From NCBI GenBank assembly GCA_019636385.1, contig JAHBXT010000001.1, positions 186,001 to 250,000 on the forward strand: a DNA stretch of 64,000 bases. Direction: 5' to 3'. Numbering within the stretch: position 1 is the stretch's first letter; every line of letters begins with the position of its first letter. This DNA is from Pirellulaceae bacterium. GTDB taxonomy: Bacteria > Planctomycetota > Planctomycetia > Pirellulales > Pirellulaceae. Under the pieces are notes generated by a model. It had not been told where the DNA came from, did not search any database, and was given only the letters and a program-made list of their open reading frames with translations. A program made the position numbers and the translations under genes. Below, one piece after another: positions 40,223 through 49,388 of the stretch.

Positions 40223-41158
40223 TTGATTGTTCAATTTACCGTCACCGAGCAGATTCCCTTTCCAGCGCGAACCGTGCTGGGCGTGGTGCAAGCCGCCTTG
40301 AAGGTGAAGCGAACAGTGGCTCAGCAGCTTGTTCATGAACATGCCGTTTCGTGTCGCGGGCGCATTCTTCTGCATGGGCATCAGCATCTGCAAGTCGGCG
40401 ACATGCTGGAAATCGACTACGCTCCGCAACCCATCAAGATTCGCACCATCAAGACTCGACAGGTTCAGCGGTTTGAAATCGTTTACGATGATGCCGATTT
40501 TGTTGTTGTCAATAAACCGGCGGGAGTGCTGACTGTCCCCACGACGAAAGGCGAATCCAACACGCTGCAAAGTCAACTGCGCGGCTGGCTCAACCGTCAA
40601 CAGCCTGGTGCCATGGCTGTCTGTGTCCATCGACTGGACCGGTTGGTATCTGGACTCTTGGTATTCGCCAAGACGTATCCGGTAGCCGATCTGTTGCGAA
40701 CGCAATTTGCCAGTCGCAAGCCGCAGCGACTGTACACGGCGTTTGTCAGCGGGCAGGTGGCTGAAGATCAGGGAACGATCCGTAATTACCTGGCTACCAA
40801 TGAACAGCTAACACGCTATTCATCAGACAATCCGCAAGCCGGTGAATTGGCCATCACCCATTATCGAGTCATCGAGCGTTGGCGCGACATAACGCAACTA
40901 GAAGTTCGCCTGGAAACTGGACGACGCAATCAGATACGCGTTCACTTGGCCGAGCACGGGCATCCGATTTTAGGTGACCCAAGATACGGCCCGGAAGAAG
41001 CGCAGCATCGCCTGTGGCCCTACAAACGCATCGCCCTACATGCCGAAACATTATCCATTCTGCATCCCCAAACTGGGCAACTTCTACGCTTGGTGGCCCC
41101 TTGGCCCCAAGAATTCCGCGATCTAAAACGCAAGTTAACTCCGCGAGCGCAGACGTAG
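40223..41158 (+). CDS. RluA-family RNA pseudouridine synthase
   Basis: 311 residues from TTG 40223. An N-terminal S4-like RNA-binding domain (VLGVVQAALKVKRTVAQQLV, ILLHGHQHLQVGDMLEIDY) is followed by the pseudouridine synthase domain. It has the entry VNKPAGVLTVPTTKGE and the catalytic block VHRLDRLVSGLLVFAKT with the essential Asp. LYTAFVSGQVAEDQGTIRNY, ETGRRNQIRVHLAEHGHPIL and GDPRYGP complete the fold. RluA members modify 23S rRNA or tRNA; the target here is not determined. A second RluA-type gene lies at 61334-62164. Confidence 0.92.
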   Translation: MIVQFTVTEQIPFPARTVLGVVQAALKVKRTVAQQLVHEHAVSCRGRILLHGHQHLQVGDMLEIDYAPQPIKIRTIKTRQVQRFEIVYDDADFVVVNKPAGVLTVPTTKGESNTLQSQLRGWLNRQQPGAMAVCVHRLDRLVSGLLVFAKTYPVADLLRTQFASRKPQRLYTAFVSGQVAEDQGTIRNYLATNEQLTRYSSDNPQAGELAITHYRVIERWRDITQLEVRLETGRRNQIRVHLAEHGHPILGDPRYGPEEAQHRLWPYKRIALHAETLSILHPQTGQLLRLVAPWPQEFRDLKRKLTPRAQT

Positions 41159-41282
41159 TTCGACGCCGCCTGAATGCTTGCGCCGCTGGAATGCGTTGGT
41201 CAGCCTCTGTAGGATAATCAGCCGCCAACAGAACTAACTTTAGAAACTTGTGCTTTGGATTGGAAAGGGTTGGAAAGAGGTA

Positions 41283-42209
41283 ATGGAACAGTCGTTCGTG
41301 GCGTGGGCTCAGGTGCGGGCTCGACGTTTGCCGCAGGTCAAGTTGGGGATCGGTGATGATGCGGCGGTACTGGCAGCGGGGGCGGACGACTGGGTGGTCA
41401 CGACCGATTCGCTCATGGATGGTACGCATTTTCGTCTGAGCGAAACATCAGCAGCGCGAATTGGTCGCAAGCTAGTGAATGTCAACTTGAGTGACTTAGC
41501 TGCGATGGCGGCTGAGCCCTTAGCAGTGTTTTTGACTCTGTGTTTGCCGAATTCCAGCCCCAACGCAGTGCCGGTCGATGCGTTGGCAGCTGAACTGTAC
41601 GAGTCGGTTTGCGATGTGTGCCAACAGCATGGCATTGCGCTGGCTGGTGGTGACACCAATTGCTGGAATGGTCCGCTGGTATTGCACTTGACGGCCATCG
41701 GCAAGTCGGTTGGCGGAACCGTGTGGACTCGATCGGGGGCCAAGCCAGGTGATCTTGTGCTGGTTACGGGTCCGCTGGGAGGTAGTTTGTTGGGCAAGCA
41801 CCTGGATTTTCAACCGCGACTGGATGTTGCCAGGCGACTGCGCGAGAGCTCGGCTATTCACGCCGCCATGGATATCAGCGATGGGCTGAGTATCGACCTG
41901 CTGCGGATGTGCGATGCATCGAACTGCGGTGCAATTGTCGATCTGGAGCAGGTGCCGATCAGCCAAGCTGCTCAGGAAATGGCCTTGTCCGATCACAAGT
42001 CGCCACTGGAACATGCCCTGGGCGATGGCGAAGATTTTGAATTGCTGCTGGCTGTGGAACCGGAGGGACTTGCCCAAGTGTCCAGTCGATTGGAAGGTGT
42101 TTGTCGGCCGGTAGTGTGCGGCCAATTTACTAGCCGTACCGGATTGTGGTCACGCCAAGGCTCCCGAATCGAACAATTGCCTGCGTCCGGTTATGTGCAT
42201 GGGCAGTAG
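41283..42209 (+). CDS. thiL: Thiamine-monophosphate kinase
   Basis: 308 residues from ATG 41283 (MEQSFVAWAQVRARRLPQVK), with AAAGAGG directly upstream; a TTG at 41250 is less likely. It phosphorylates thiamine monophosphate to the diphosphate coenzyme. Signatures are LGIGDDAAVLAAGADDWVVT, TDSLMDGTHFRLSE, NVNLSDLAAMAAEPLAVFLT, ALAGGDTNCW, VTGPLGGSLLGKHLDFQPR, HAAMDISDGLSIDLLRM and LGDGEDFELLLAV. Metal- and ATP-binding Asp residues are in place. Confidence 0.95.
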   Translation: MEQSFVAWAQVRARRLPQVKLGIGDDAAVLAAGADDWVVTTDSLMDGTHFRLSETSAARIGRKLVNVNLSDLAAMAAEPLAVFLTLCLPNSSPNAVPVDALAAELYESVCDVCQQHGIALAGGDTNCWNGPLVLHLTAIGKSVGGTVWTRSGAKPGDLVLVTGPLGGSLLGKHLDFQPRLDVARRLRESSAIHAAMDISDGLSIDLLRMCDASNCGAIVDLEQVPISQAAQEMALSDHKSPLEHALGDGEDFELLLAVEPEGLAQVSSRLEGVCRPVVCGQFTSRTGLWSRQGSRIEQLPASGYVHGQ

Positions 42210-42421
42210 TTACCGTCGCCAGTGCGTGTGTGGTGGGTTGGCACTAGCCGAAACTGTTGTCCCGAAATTTTTTTGAGAATCCAGCAGTCTTCACACAATG
42301 GTTAGAGCCAAAGTAGATCGGCGAACTTGCCTCACCCGTCACCCCCACAGATTGGAGAGTAAATTCTTTTTCGGGAACTGATCTGACTGGACGGTCGTCT
42401 ACCCTTCCCAGTACGGCTCAT
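42210..42421. other. Intergenic region after thiL
   Basis: No gene. Holds a partial copy (GTTACCGTCGCCAG, about 42209-42222) of the dispersed repeat. The rest shows no clear signal; a promoter for the next gene is expected here. Confidence 0.4.
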
Positions 42422-42574
42422 CGGTTGAAGCGATGTAACCGTTCACACCCGTGGTGGGTCAGCGCGGGGCGGGTCACCTGCCCCCAAAGTAGATGGCCTT
42501 TGTCGAGAAATTTTCGAACTGAAGTCCTACTTGCTCGGCCGCTTGTCCCACTCGACAAACCCCTGAACGGTTAC
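42422..42574 (+). ncRNA. Candidate structured RNA leader with alternative pairings
   Basis: Outer helix: GTAACCGTTCA (42435-42445) and TGAACGGTTAC (42564-42574), 11 perfect pairs. Inside are GGGGC/GCCCC (about 42466-42484) and TTTGTCGAG/CTCGACAAA (42499-42507 and 42551-42559), giving a three-way junction. CGGTT (42422-42426) can instead pair with AACCG (42437-42441), which competes with the outer helix, as in RNA switches. The element ends 77 nt before the VIT/VWA start codon, and a CTCCT at 42590 could pair with that gene's AGGAG. Everything is inferred from complementarity. Confidence 0.45.
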
Positions 42575-42651
42575 CCAACGATCGCGTGGCTCCTGGCCTG
42601 CGCCGTCAAACTATTCTGGCTGACAAGACTCTATTCCCCACAAGGAGACTA

Positions 42652-44940
42652 ATGATGCTTCGACTCCGTCTCATGCTGGCAGCCACACTGAGTTGGCTCA
42701 TGTTGGTTGCTGTGGACGTCTCTGCCCAAGGCGTGTTTATCTCCTCTGGCGACCGACCGATTCCCCTGCCGCGGCCAATCATTCCGGAGCCGCCCAGCCA
42801 CCGTCACTCGTCGTACAAGATCCAAGAGTTGGCCATCGACGCTCGGATCAACGACCAAATTGCACGTGTGCAGGTCTCACAAACACTGGTCAACACCGGA
42901 AACGTGCAGATGGAAGTTAGCTTCTGCTTTCCGTTGCCACACGATGGAATCATCGACAACATGACTTTCATGGTCGATGGTAAAGAGTATTCCGGAAAGC
43001 TCTTGCCCGCCAAGGAGGCTCGGCAAATCTATGAAGCCCATGTGCGCCGCAATCAAGACCCGGCGCTGCTGGAGTGGATCGGCAGCGGGATGTTTCAAAC
43101 CAGCGTCTTCCCGCTGCCACCGGGTGCGCAGCGTAAAGTAACATTCCAATTCACCCAGTTGCTACCGCGCAGTGATCGCCTGACAGATTGGCTTTATCCG
43201 CTGGCCACCGCGCGCTACACATCGCAGCCAATCCAGTCGCTACGGCTATCGGTCAACATTGAAAGCACCGCCAAGATCAAGAGCCTTTACAGTCCCACGC
43301 ACGCCGTCGACATTAAGAGATCCGACGATTTCCATGCTCAGGTGAGCCTCGAACTAAAGTCCACAATTCCCAGCAGCGATTTCCGATTGTTGTTTGACAC
43401 GGCGGACCAGCAAGTGGGAGCTAGCTTGTTGAGCTATCGACCCGACGCCAATGACGATGGCTATTTCCTACTGCTGGCTAGCCCCGAGGTTCCGTCTACA
43501 GCTCAACCCGTGACTGCCAAAACAACCATTTTTGTTGTTGATCGCTCGGGCAGCATGTCCGGCAAAAAAATCGAACAGGCCAAAGGTGCTCTGCGATTCA
43601 TGCTGAATAATCTCCGCGAAGGCGACTTGCTGAATATCGTTGCCTACGACAATGGCGTCGAGTCGTTTCGGCCCGAATTGCAGCGGTTCGACGAACAGAC
43701 TCGTCAAGCGGCGTTGAACTACATTGACGGCCTGTATGCCGGTGGCAGCACCAACATTAGCGGGGCTCTCACCACGGCTCTGCAGATGATTCAGGATGAC
43801 CAGCGGCCAAGCTACATCGTGTTTCTGACGGATGGCCTGCCCACCGCTGGTGAAACTAATGAAATGAAGATTTGCCAATTGATCAGGCAGAACAATCCGC
43901 ACCGCGCCCGGATCGTCAGCTTTGGCGTGGGCTACGATGTCAATTCGCGGCTGCTGGATCGCGTGTCCCGCGACAACTTTGGGCGCAGTGAGTTTGTGCG
44001 TCCCGATGAAGACATCGAACGATCGGTCAGTCGGCTGTATCAACGGATGAGTGCACCAGTTATGACCGGACTGGCATTGAGCGTGCTGCTGGACGATGTT
44101 CAAAGCCAATCACCCAATCAAATCAACCGTCAGTATCCGCGCGAGTTGCTGGACCTGTTTGCCGGTGATCAATTGGTTGTCGTTGGCCGCTATAAAAACA
44201 GTGGCTCGGCTAAGGTTCGTATCGCGGGACAAGCGGGTGGGCAGACGACGAATCTGGAATTCAGTTCGCATCTTGCAGCGTCTGGCACCGATCAACGCAT
44301 GGCATTCATCGAAAAACTGTGGGCTGCACGAAGAATTGGGGAGATTATCGATGAAATGGACTTGAATGGCCAAAACCGCGAGTTAATCGATGAATTGGTT
44401 GGATTATCGACTAAGCACGGCATCATGACTCCCTACACTTCGTTTCTGGCGGATGAGACGCAGCCTGCCAGTGGGCTGTCAGATCGCCAAGCCAATGTGA
44501 TGCGCGCCCAGGATTCACTGCGGCAGTTAAGCTTGGCGGATGGACAGATGGCGTTTGAGCAGCGGCAGGCCAAAAATCAAATGCGTGAAGCTGCTCAGGC
44601 ACCCGTGGCTGGCGGTTTTGGCAGTACTGCCAGAAATGCAGCCCTACCAGCCGGCGCTACCGACAGTTCCGATGTTCACTATTCAGTTCGAGCTAATTCG
44701 ATTCAAAACGCAGGTAATCAAACGTTGTATCGACGCGGATCACTGTGGATAGCCGACAATGCCACCGATATCGACCCGGAGCGCGAGCAGTCCAAGATTC
44801 AGACGGTTGAGCGTTTCAGCGACGACTACTTCAAGTTGGTTGCTGCCAACAGCCCCGATGAAAATGCTGTACTGGCTCGCCAGCTTCCCGGCGAGGAAAT
44901 GCTGATTAAACTTCGAGGTCAGTATTTTAGGATTCGATAG
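42652..44940 (+). CDS. Secreted VIT/VWA-domain protein (inter-alpha-trypsin inhibitor-like)
   Basis: 762 residues from ATG 42652, with AAGGAG at 42642-42647. The signal peptide ends near VSAQG. The VIT domain lies at about residues 35-165 (ELAIDARINDQIARVQVSQT, FCFPLPHDGIIDNMTFMVDG, YSGKLLPAKEARQIYEAHVR). The VWA domain lies at about 285-470, with the metal-ion site DRSGSMSG intact (TTIFVVDRSGSMSGKKIEQA) plus GGSTNISGALTTAL and FLTDGLPTAGE. A C-terminal region (IGEIIDEMDLNGQNRELIDE, TKHGIMTPYTSFLADETQ) is usual in bacterial VIT/VWA proteins. The partner is unknown; it may bind other surface proteins through the metal site. A structured leader precedes it. Confidence 0.92.
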   Translation: MMLRLRLMLAATLSWLMLVAVDVSAQGVFISSGDRPIPLPRPIIPEPPSHRHSSYKIQELAIDARINDQIARVQVSQTLVNTGNVQMEVSFCFPLPHDGIIDNMTFMVDGKEYSGKLLPAKEARQIYEAHVRRNQDPALLEWIGSGMFQTSVFPLPPGAQRKVTFQFTQLLPRSDRLTDWLYPLATARYTSQPIQSLRLSVNIESTAKIKSLYSPTHAVDIKRSDDFHAQVSLELKSTIPSSDFRLLFDTADQQVGASLLSYRPDANDDGYFLLLASPEVPSTAQPVTAKTTIFVVDRSGSMSGKKIEQAKGALRFMLNNLREGDLLNIVAYDNGVESFRPELQRFDEQTRQAALNYIDGLYAGGSTNISGALTTALQMIQDDQRPSYIVFLTDGLPTAGETNEMKICQLIRQNNPHRARIVSFGVGYDVNSRLLDRVSRDNFGRSEFVRPDEDIERSVSRLYQRMSAPVMTGLALSVLLDDVQSQSPNQINRQYPRELLDLFAGDQLVVVGRYKNSGSAKVRIAGQAGGQTTNLEFSSHLAASGTDQRMAFIEKLWAARRIGEIIDEMDLNGQNRELIDELVGLSTKHGIMTPYTSFLADETQPASGLSDRQANVMRAQDSLRQLSLADGQMAFEQRQAKNQMREAAQAPVAGGFGSTARNAALPAGATDSSDVHYSVRANSIQNAGNQTLYRRGSLWIADNATDIDPEREQSKIQTVERFSDDYFKLVAANSPDENAVLARQLPGEEMLIKLRGQYFRIR

Positions 44941-44969
44941 CTGCTCACATGAGATTTCGGTAGACGCTG

Positions 44970-45242
44970 ATGGCCGTTTACGGACAGGACTTAGCCTATG
45001 CTCACGACACCGGCTTTGGCCAGTTGGCCAAAGCCGGTGGCCAAGTGTCGGTCGATTTACTGCGGCGCGGCGGTCAGCAGCCAAGCATGGTGCTGGACAT
45101 TGGCTGCGGTAGTAGCATTGCCAGCCAGGTGCTGTCTCAGAACACCCATGCGGTGTGCGGCGTTGATCTCTCCGAGGCACCGACGAGATGGCTCGTCGGG
45201 CGTGTTCCTGCTGGCCGGAGTTGTCGTAGGCCGAAACGCTAG
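44970..45242 (+). pseudogene. SAM-dependent methyltransferase, 3' truncated
   Basis: About 70 codons match the N-terminus of a class I methyltransferase: LAYAHDTGFGQLAKAGGQVS, VDLLRRGGQQPSMVLDIGCG (motif I, SAM binding) and AVCGVDLSEA (motif II). From there the frame degenerates to a short Arg-rich tail and stops at 45242, inside the 3' end of the DUF1080 gene on the other strand. Full-length relatives run 200 or more residues, so the catalytic part is missing. It lies 29 bp after the VIT/VWA gene on the same strand. Confidence 0.65.
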
Positions 45243-45940
45243 AGCTTCTTTAAGCGGACATGCTTGAACTGAATGACCATGGGAGGACCGGTGTGAATCT
45301 GGAAAGCCAGTACACCGCGTTCGGCCGCCTTGGTTGCTTGATCATCGATCGTTTCTGACATGAGTACGTCGTTAATGTAGTGGCTCAGTTGGTTGCCTTT
45401 GGCCACGATGCGATATCGATTCCATTGACCAGCGTGAATCTTTTTTCCGAGTTCAGCCGCATCACCAATCGACTCGACAGTCTTCTCGCCATCGGAAGCG
45501 ATCCGAACTCGCTCGCCGCGTTGAGCCAGAATACCGCGGCCGCGCTCCTCGTAGTTGATGCCCGAGTAAGTCAAATTGAGGTCAATGTCGGCCTGATATC
45601 CGCCAACAATGAATTTCTCTTCATTCACGACGCGGCTGCGGTACTGGATGCCCGAATTGCCGCCGGGATTTTTTTCGTCGCCAGCGGTCAGTCGATATTC
45701 GAGTTCCAATTGAAAATCGGCTACTTCGCCAGCCTTCCAAATCAGAAATGTATTGGACTTGATCGGTTGCTCAGCCGAAGTACGACCCGTGATGGCACCA
45801 TCTTCTACGCTCCATAGGCTCGGGTCGCCCGCCCAACCGCTGAGGTCTTTTCCGTTGAACAGTTCACGAAATGCTTCTTGACCTCGTAGAACTGGACATA
45901 AGCACAATGCAAGTAATGTGGAAGGCAGTACCCGTCGCAT
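45239..45940 (-). CDS. Secreted DUF1080 (3-keto-disaccharide hydrolase-like) protein
   Basis: 233 residues with a signal peptide (MRRVLPSTLLALCLCPVLRG). One DUF1080 concanavalin-like domain fills the rest: FRELFNGKDLSGWAGDPSLW, SVEDGAITGRT, NTFLIWKAGEVADFQLELEY, NPGGNSGIQYRSRV, VGGYQADID, AGQWNRYRIVAKGNQLSHYI, ND and FQIHTGPPMVIQFKHVRLKK. Members of this family have been linked to hydrolysis of 3-keto sugars, and related domains occur widely in planctomycete secreted proteins. It acts in the periplasm. Full length for a single-domain member. Confidence 0.92.
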   Translation of the reverse strand: MRRVLPSTLLALCLCPVLRGQEAFRELFNGKDLSGWAGDPSLWSVEDGAITGRTSAEQPIKSNTFLIWKAGEVADFQLELEYRLTAGDEKNPGGNSGIQYRSRVVNEEKFIVGGYQADIDLNLTYSGINYEERGRGILAQRGERVRIASDGEKTVESIGDAAELGKKIHAGQWNRYRIVAKGNQLSHYINDVLMSETIDDQATKAAERGVLAFQIHTGPPMVIQFKHVRLKKL

Positions 45941-46309
45941 TAATAAAAATCCTTAAGCTAGTTTAGCCAAAAAGGTGATGTCGGCTTCGGAAATCTGGTC
46001 GCATATCCAGTCTGCTCATTGTAAACCAGCGAAGGCGGTTTCCAAGCCAGCCAATGTCGTTACGGGATGAATTGTCGCGGCATTTGACAGTCGTGACACG
46101 CGGCAGCCGGTTTGCACAGTTGTCGTGAGAATCTTAGAATAGAGGGTTAAGCGTTCTATGGTTGGCTCGCAATGTGCCTTGCCGTGTGCCGTATGCAGCA
46201 GCGGATGGTGATTGCAGGCATGGCACAGAGAGGAGCTGTGCTGCAAACCGCTAGCGGAGCGAATACGCGCAGCCTTTAGTGCAACTTAAGAGAGTAAGTA
46301 GGTAGCTTC
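45941..46309. other. Divergent intergenic region upstream of acs
   Basis: 369 bp between the DUF1080 gene (minus) and acs (plus). A small frame at 46016-46246 has no support. No clear hairpin, repeat or consensus promoter is seen, though promoters for both genes must lie here. Confidence 0.4.
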
Positions 46310-48259
46310 ATGTCGGATCACTGCGAAATTGACTCGGTCATGGTGGAGAAGCGGCTGTTCGCACCGTCTGCGGAATTCAGCGCTCGGGCACGTATCAAGA
46401 GCAGTCAGGAATACCAACTGCTTTACGATCGCGCGGCGGCCGATATCGAACTGTTCTGGGCCGAGGAAGCCAAGCAATATCTACACTGGTTCAAGCCGTT
46501 CACGCAAACATTGGATTGGCAGATTCCGCTGGCCAAGTGGTTTGTGGATGGGAAGACCAATGCCAGCTTCAACTGTTTGGACGCCAACTTGGCGGCGGGC
46601 AAAGGTGATAAGATCGCCATCCTATATGAAGGAGAACCGGGCGACACGCGGCAACTGACCTATCGCCAACTGCACGCTGAAGTGTGTCGTTTTGCCAATG
46701 TGCTCAAGGGGTTAGGCGTTGGCCAGGGCGATGTCGTCAGCATTTACATGCCGATGACGCCCGAGTTAGTCATTGCCATGCTGGCCTGCGCGCGCATCGG
46801 CGCGGTTCACTCGGTGATCTTCGCCGGGTTTTCTGCCGAAGCTATCGCCGATCGCAATAATGATGCGCAGGCCAAAATACAGTTGACCAGCGATGGCTTG
46901 TATCGCCGTGGCAAAGTGCTACCGCTGAAGGAGACGGTAGACGAGGCCCTGGCCAAGAGTCCTACGGTGGAAAAATGTGTCGTGCTGCGCCGCGTAGGCA
47001 ACACGGTCAGCATGCAGTCGGGTCGCGACTTATGGTGGCATGACTTAATTCGCCAGGCCAGCGACAATTGCCCTGCCTCCGAACTGGATAGCGAAACGCC
47101 GTTGTTCATTCTATACACCTCAGGATCGACGGGAAAACCGAAAGGCATTCGTCATACGACCGCTGGATATAACCTCTACGCGCGGCGCACATTCGAATGG
47201 GTCTTTGATCATCGTGACGAAGATATCTTTTGGTGTACGGCTGATTGTGGTTGGATTACTGGACACAGCTACGTGGTCTACGGACCATTGACGGCAGGTG
47301 CCACGATTCTGATGTACGAAGGGGCTCCCAACTTTCCTGCCGAGGATCGCTTTTGGGCGTTGATCGAAAAATATCGCGTGACCATCTTGTACACCGCACC
47401 CACCGCCATTCGCGCCTTCATTAAATGGGGCGACCAGCACGTGGACAAGCATGACCTGAGCAGTCTGCGCTTGCTGGGCAGTGTTGGAGAGGGTATTAAT
47501 CCCGAGGCGTGGATGTGGTATCACGAAAAGATTGGCGGTGGACGGTGCCCAATCGTCGATACGTGGTGGCAGACAGAGACCGGCGGCATCATGATGTCGC
47601 CGTTGCCAGGTGCGATTGCAACCAAGCCCGGCAGTTGTACCAAGCCACTGCCGGGCATTAGTCCCAAGATCGTTTCCGAAGATGGTCAAGCGCTGCCACA
47701 GGGTCGAGGCGGGATGTTGTGCATCGATCAACCATGGCCCGGAATGTTGCGCGGCATTTGGGGCGACGAAGAGCGCTATCAACAGCAATACTGGAGCAAG
47801 GTTCCCGGCATGTATCTGACCGGCGATAACGCCAGGCTGGATAGCGACGGTTACTACTGGATCATGGGGCGTATTGACGATGTAATTAATGTCTCTGGCC
47901 ATCGTCTTAGCACAATTGAAGTCGAAAGCGCGCTGGTCTCGCACCCCGCTGTTGCTGAAGCTGCCGTGGTGGGCAAGCCCGACGAAATTAAGGGACAAGC
48001 CATCGCGGCTTTTGTAACCCTGCGCGGCCAAGCGTCCGAAGAGATTCGTGCTGAACTAAAGAGACACGTTCGCAAAGAGATCGGAGCCTTGGCACAGCCA
48101 GACGACATTCGCTTTACCAATGCGCTTCCCAAAACCCGCAGCGGCAAAATCATGCGGCGATTGTTACGCGATATTGCTGCTGGCAAGACGCAGACCGGTG
48201 ACACATCGACGCTCGAGGATTACACGGTACTAGCTAAGCTGCGCGGCGATGAAGGCTGA
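46310..48259 (+). CDS. acs: Acetyl-CoA synthetase
   Basis: 649 residues, full length. It makes acetyl-CoA from acetate, ATP and CoA through acetyl-AMP. The ACS N-terminal segment ([20 protein letters not shown]) is followed by the AMP-binding core: [20 protein letters not shown] (P-loop-like), [51 protein letters not shown] and [19 protein letters not shown]. The C-terminal domain has [20 protein letters not shown] and [17 protein letters not shown], whose Lys is the acetylation-controlled catalytic residue. Start ATG at 46310; no extended shine-dalgarno is obvious. Confidence 0.97.
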   Translation: MSDHCEIDSVMVEKRLFAPSAEFSARARIKSSQEYQLLYDRAAADIELFWAEEAKQYLHWFKPFTQTLDWQIPLAKWFVDGKTNASFNCLDANLAAGKGDKIAILYEGEPGDTRQLTYRQLHAEVCRFANVLKGLGVGQGDVVSIYMPMTPELVIAMLACARIGAVHSVIFAGFSAEAIADRNNDAQAKIQLTSDGLYRRGKVLPLKETVDEALAKSPTVEKCVVLRRVGNTVSMQSGRDLWWHDLIRQASDNCPASELDSETPLFILYTSGSTGKPKGIRHTTAGYNLYARRTFEWVFDHRDEDIFWCTADCGWITGHSYVVYGPLTAGATILMYEGAPNFPAEDRFWALIEKYRVTILYTAPTAIRAFIKWGDQHVDKHDLSSLRLLGSVGEGINPEAWMWYHEKIGGGRCPIVDTWWQTETGGIMMSPLPGAIATKPGSCTKPLPGISPKIVSEDGQALPQGRGGMLCIDQPWPGMLRGIWGDEERYQQQYWSKVPGMYLTGDNARLDSDGYYWIMGRIDDVINVSGHRLSTIEVESALVSHPAVAEAAVVGKPDEIKGQAIAAFVTLRGQASEEIRAELKRHVRKEIGALAQPDDIRFTNALPKTRSGKIMRRLLRDIAAGKTQTGDTSTLEDYTVLAKLRGDEG

Positions 48260-48341
48260 CGGCACGGTCGTGCGGTCCTGTCGGCGAATCGTTTGCCAAC
48301 CAGCGGATTGTCACCATGGGATACGAAAGACGGAGTAGAAA

Positions 48342-49388
48342 GTGAAGAATCGCGGTTGGATTGCTGTTTTGATTTGGCTGGTTGCCTGTAGCAGTGGCCA
48401 GGGCGATGAGGTCAGTCAAGCTCGGGCGCTGTCGCGCGCGTTTCGTGCTTCCGCAGAGAAGGCCTTGCCCAGCGTGGTGACTATATTGACGCGCTCACGG
48501 TCAAGCGGTGGCGAGGACAGTCCGCTGCTAAACCTGATCGGTGGCGCGGATGCCCAAGTATACGACTCAGTGGGGTCTGGCGTGATCATCAGTCCCGACG
48601 GCTGGATACTTACCAATCATCACGTGATCGCTGACGCCATACGATTGGAAGTACGATTGCCCGACGGACGCCGTTTTTTTCCTGAGAAGACTTTATCGGA
48701 TGAAAGCAGCGATGTGGCCTTGGTAAAGATCGAGTCGACCGAAGATGTTCCGGCTGCGGAGATAGGCAATTCCAATGAACTGGCAGTCGGGGATTGGGTG
48801 ATCGCGATTGGCAGCCCGTTCACGTTGGAGTCTTCGGTCAGTGCTGGCATCATTTCCGGCATCAATCGTCGTCGCAGTTTGTCGCGCGGCGTCGAAGGTC
48901 AATTCTTGCAGACCGACGCCGCCGTGAATCCCGGCAACTCGGGCGGTCCGCTGTTGGATTTGGAAGGGCGCGTAGTAGGAATCAATACAGCCATCTCCTC
49001 GCTGTCTGGGGGCTTTCAAGGTATCGGCTTTGCCATCCCCATCGCGCGGGCCATGTGGATCAAACAAGAGCTGCAGACGTACGGCAAGGTTCGGCAAGCA
49101 CTGGCCGGCATCCGCGTGGCGACAGTGTCTTACGACGATGCCAAACAGTTGAATTTACCACAATTGTCCGGCGTGACTGTCGTTTCAACGGTGCCGGGGC
49201 GCCCCGGCGAGGCGGCCGGCATTTTGGCTGGCGACGTGATTTTGACTTTCGCTGGTCACAAAGTGGGCAGCGATACGGAGTTTGCCAGTTTGGTCCAGCA
49301 GTCGCCCATCGACCAACCGCTGACGCTTGAAGTATTTCGCAACGGCGAGAAGTTGGAATTGACCATTCAATTGCAAGAAAAACCATAG
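48342..49388 (+). CDS. HtrA/DegP-type serine protease with PDZ domain
   Basis: 348 codons from GTG 48342 (GGAG about 8 nt upstream). Short signal peptide (WIAVLIWLVACSSGQGDE, possibly with a lipobox Cys). The S1C trypsin-like domain carries the catalytic triad: His in LTNHHVIADAI, Asp in SDESSDVALVKIES, Ser in AAVNPGNSGGPLLDLEG. One PDZ domain follows at about 250-340 (LPQLSGVTVVSTVPGRPGEA, AGILAGDVILTFAGHKVGSD). Periplasmic quality-control protease. Its stop codon directly touches the ATG of the next gene (49389), a large beta-propeller protein, so the two are coupled. Confidence 0.93.
   Translation: MKNRGWIAVLIWLVACSSGQGDEVSQARALSRAFRASAEKALPSVVTILTRSRSSGGEDSPLLNLIGGADAQVYDSVGSGVIISPDGWILTNHHVIADAIRLEVRLPDGRRFFPEKTLSDESSDVALVKIESTEDVPAAEIGNSNELAVGDWVIAIGSPFTLESSVSAGIISGINRRRSLSRGVEGQFLQTDAAVNPGNSGGPLLDLEGRVVGINTAISSLSGGFQGIGFAIPIARAMWIKQELQTYGKVRQALAGIRVATVSYDDAKQLNLPQLSGVTVVSTVPGRPGEAAGILAGDVILTFAGHKVGSDTEFASLVQQSPIDQPLTLEVFRNGEKLELTIQLQEKP

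Noticed and set aside
47120..48031. 303-codon minus-strand frame
   Set aside because: Antisense to the acs gene, whose motifs are intact across this region.
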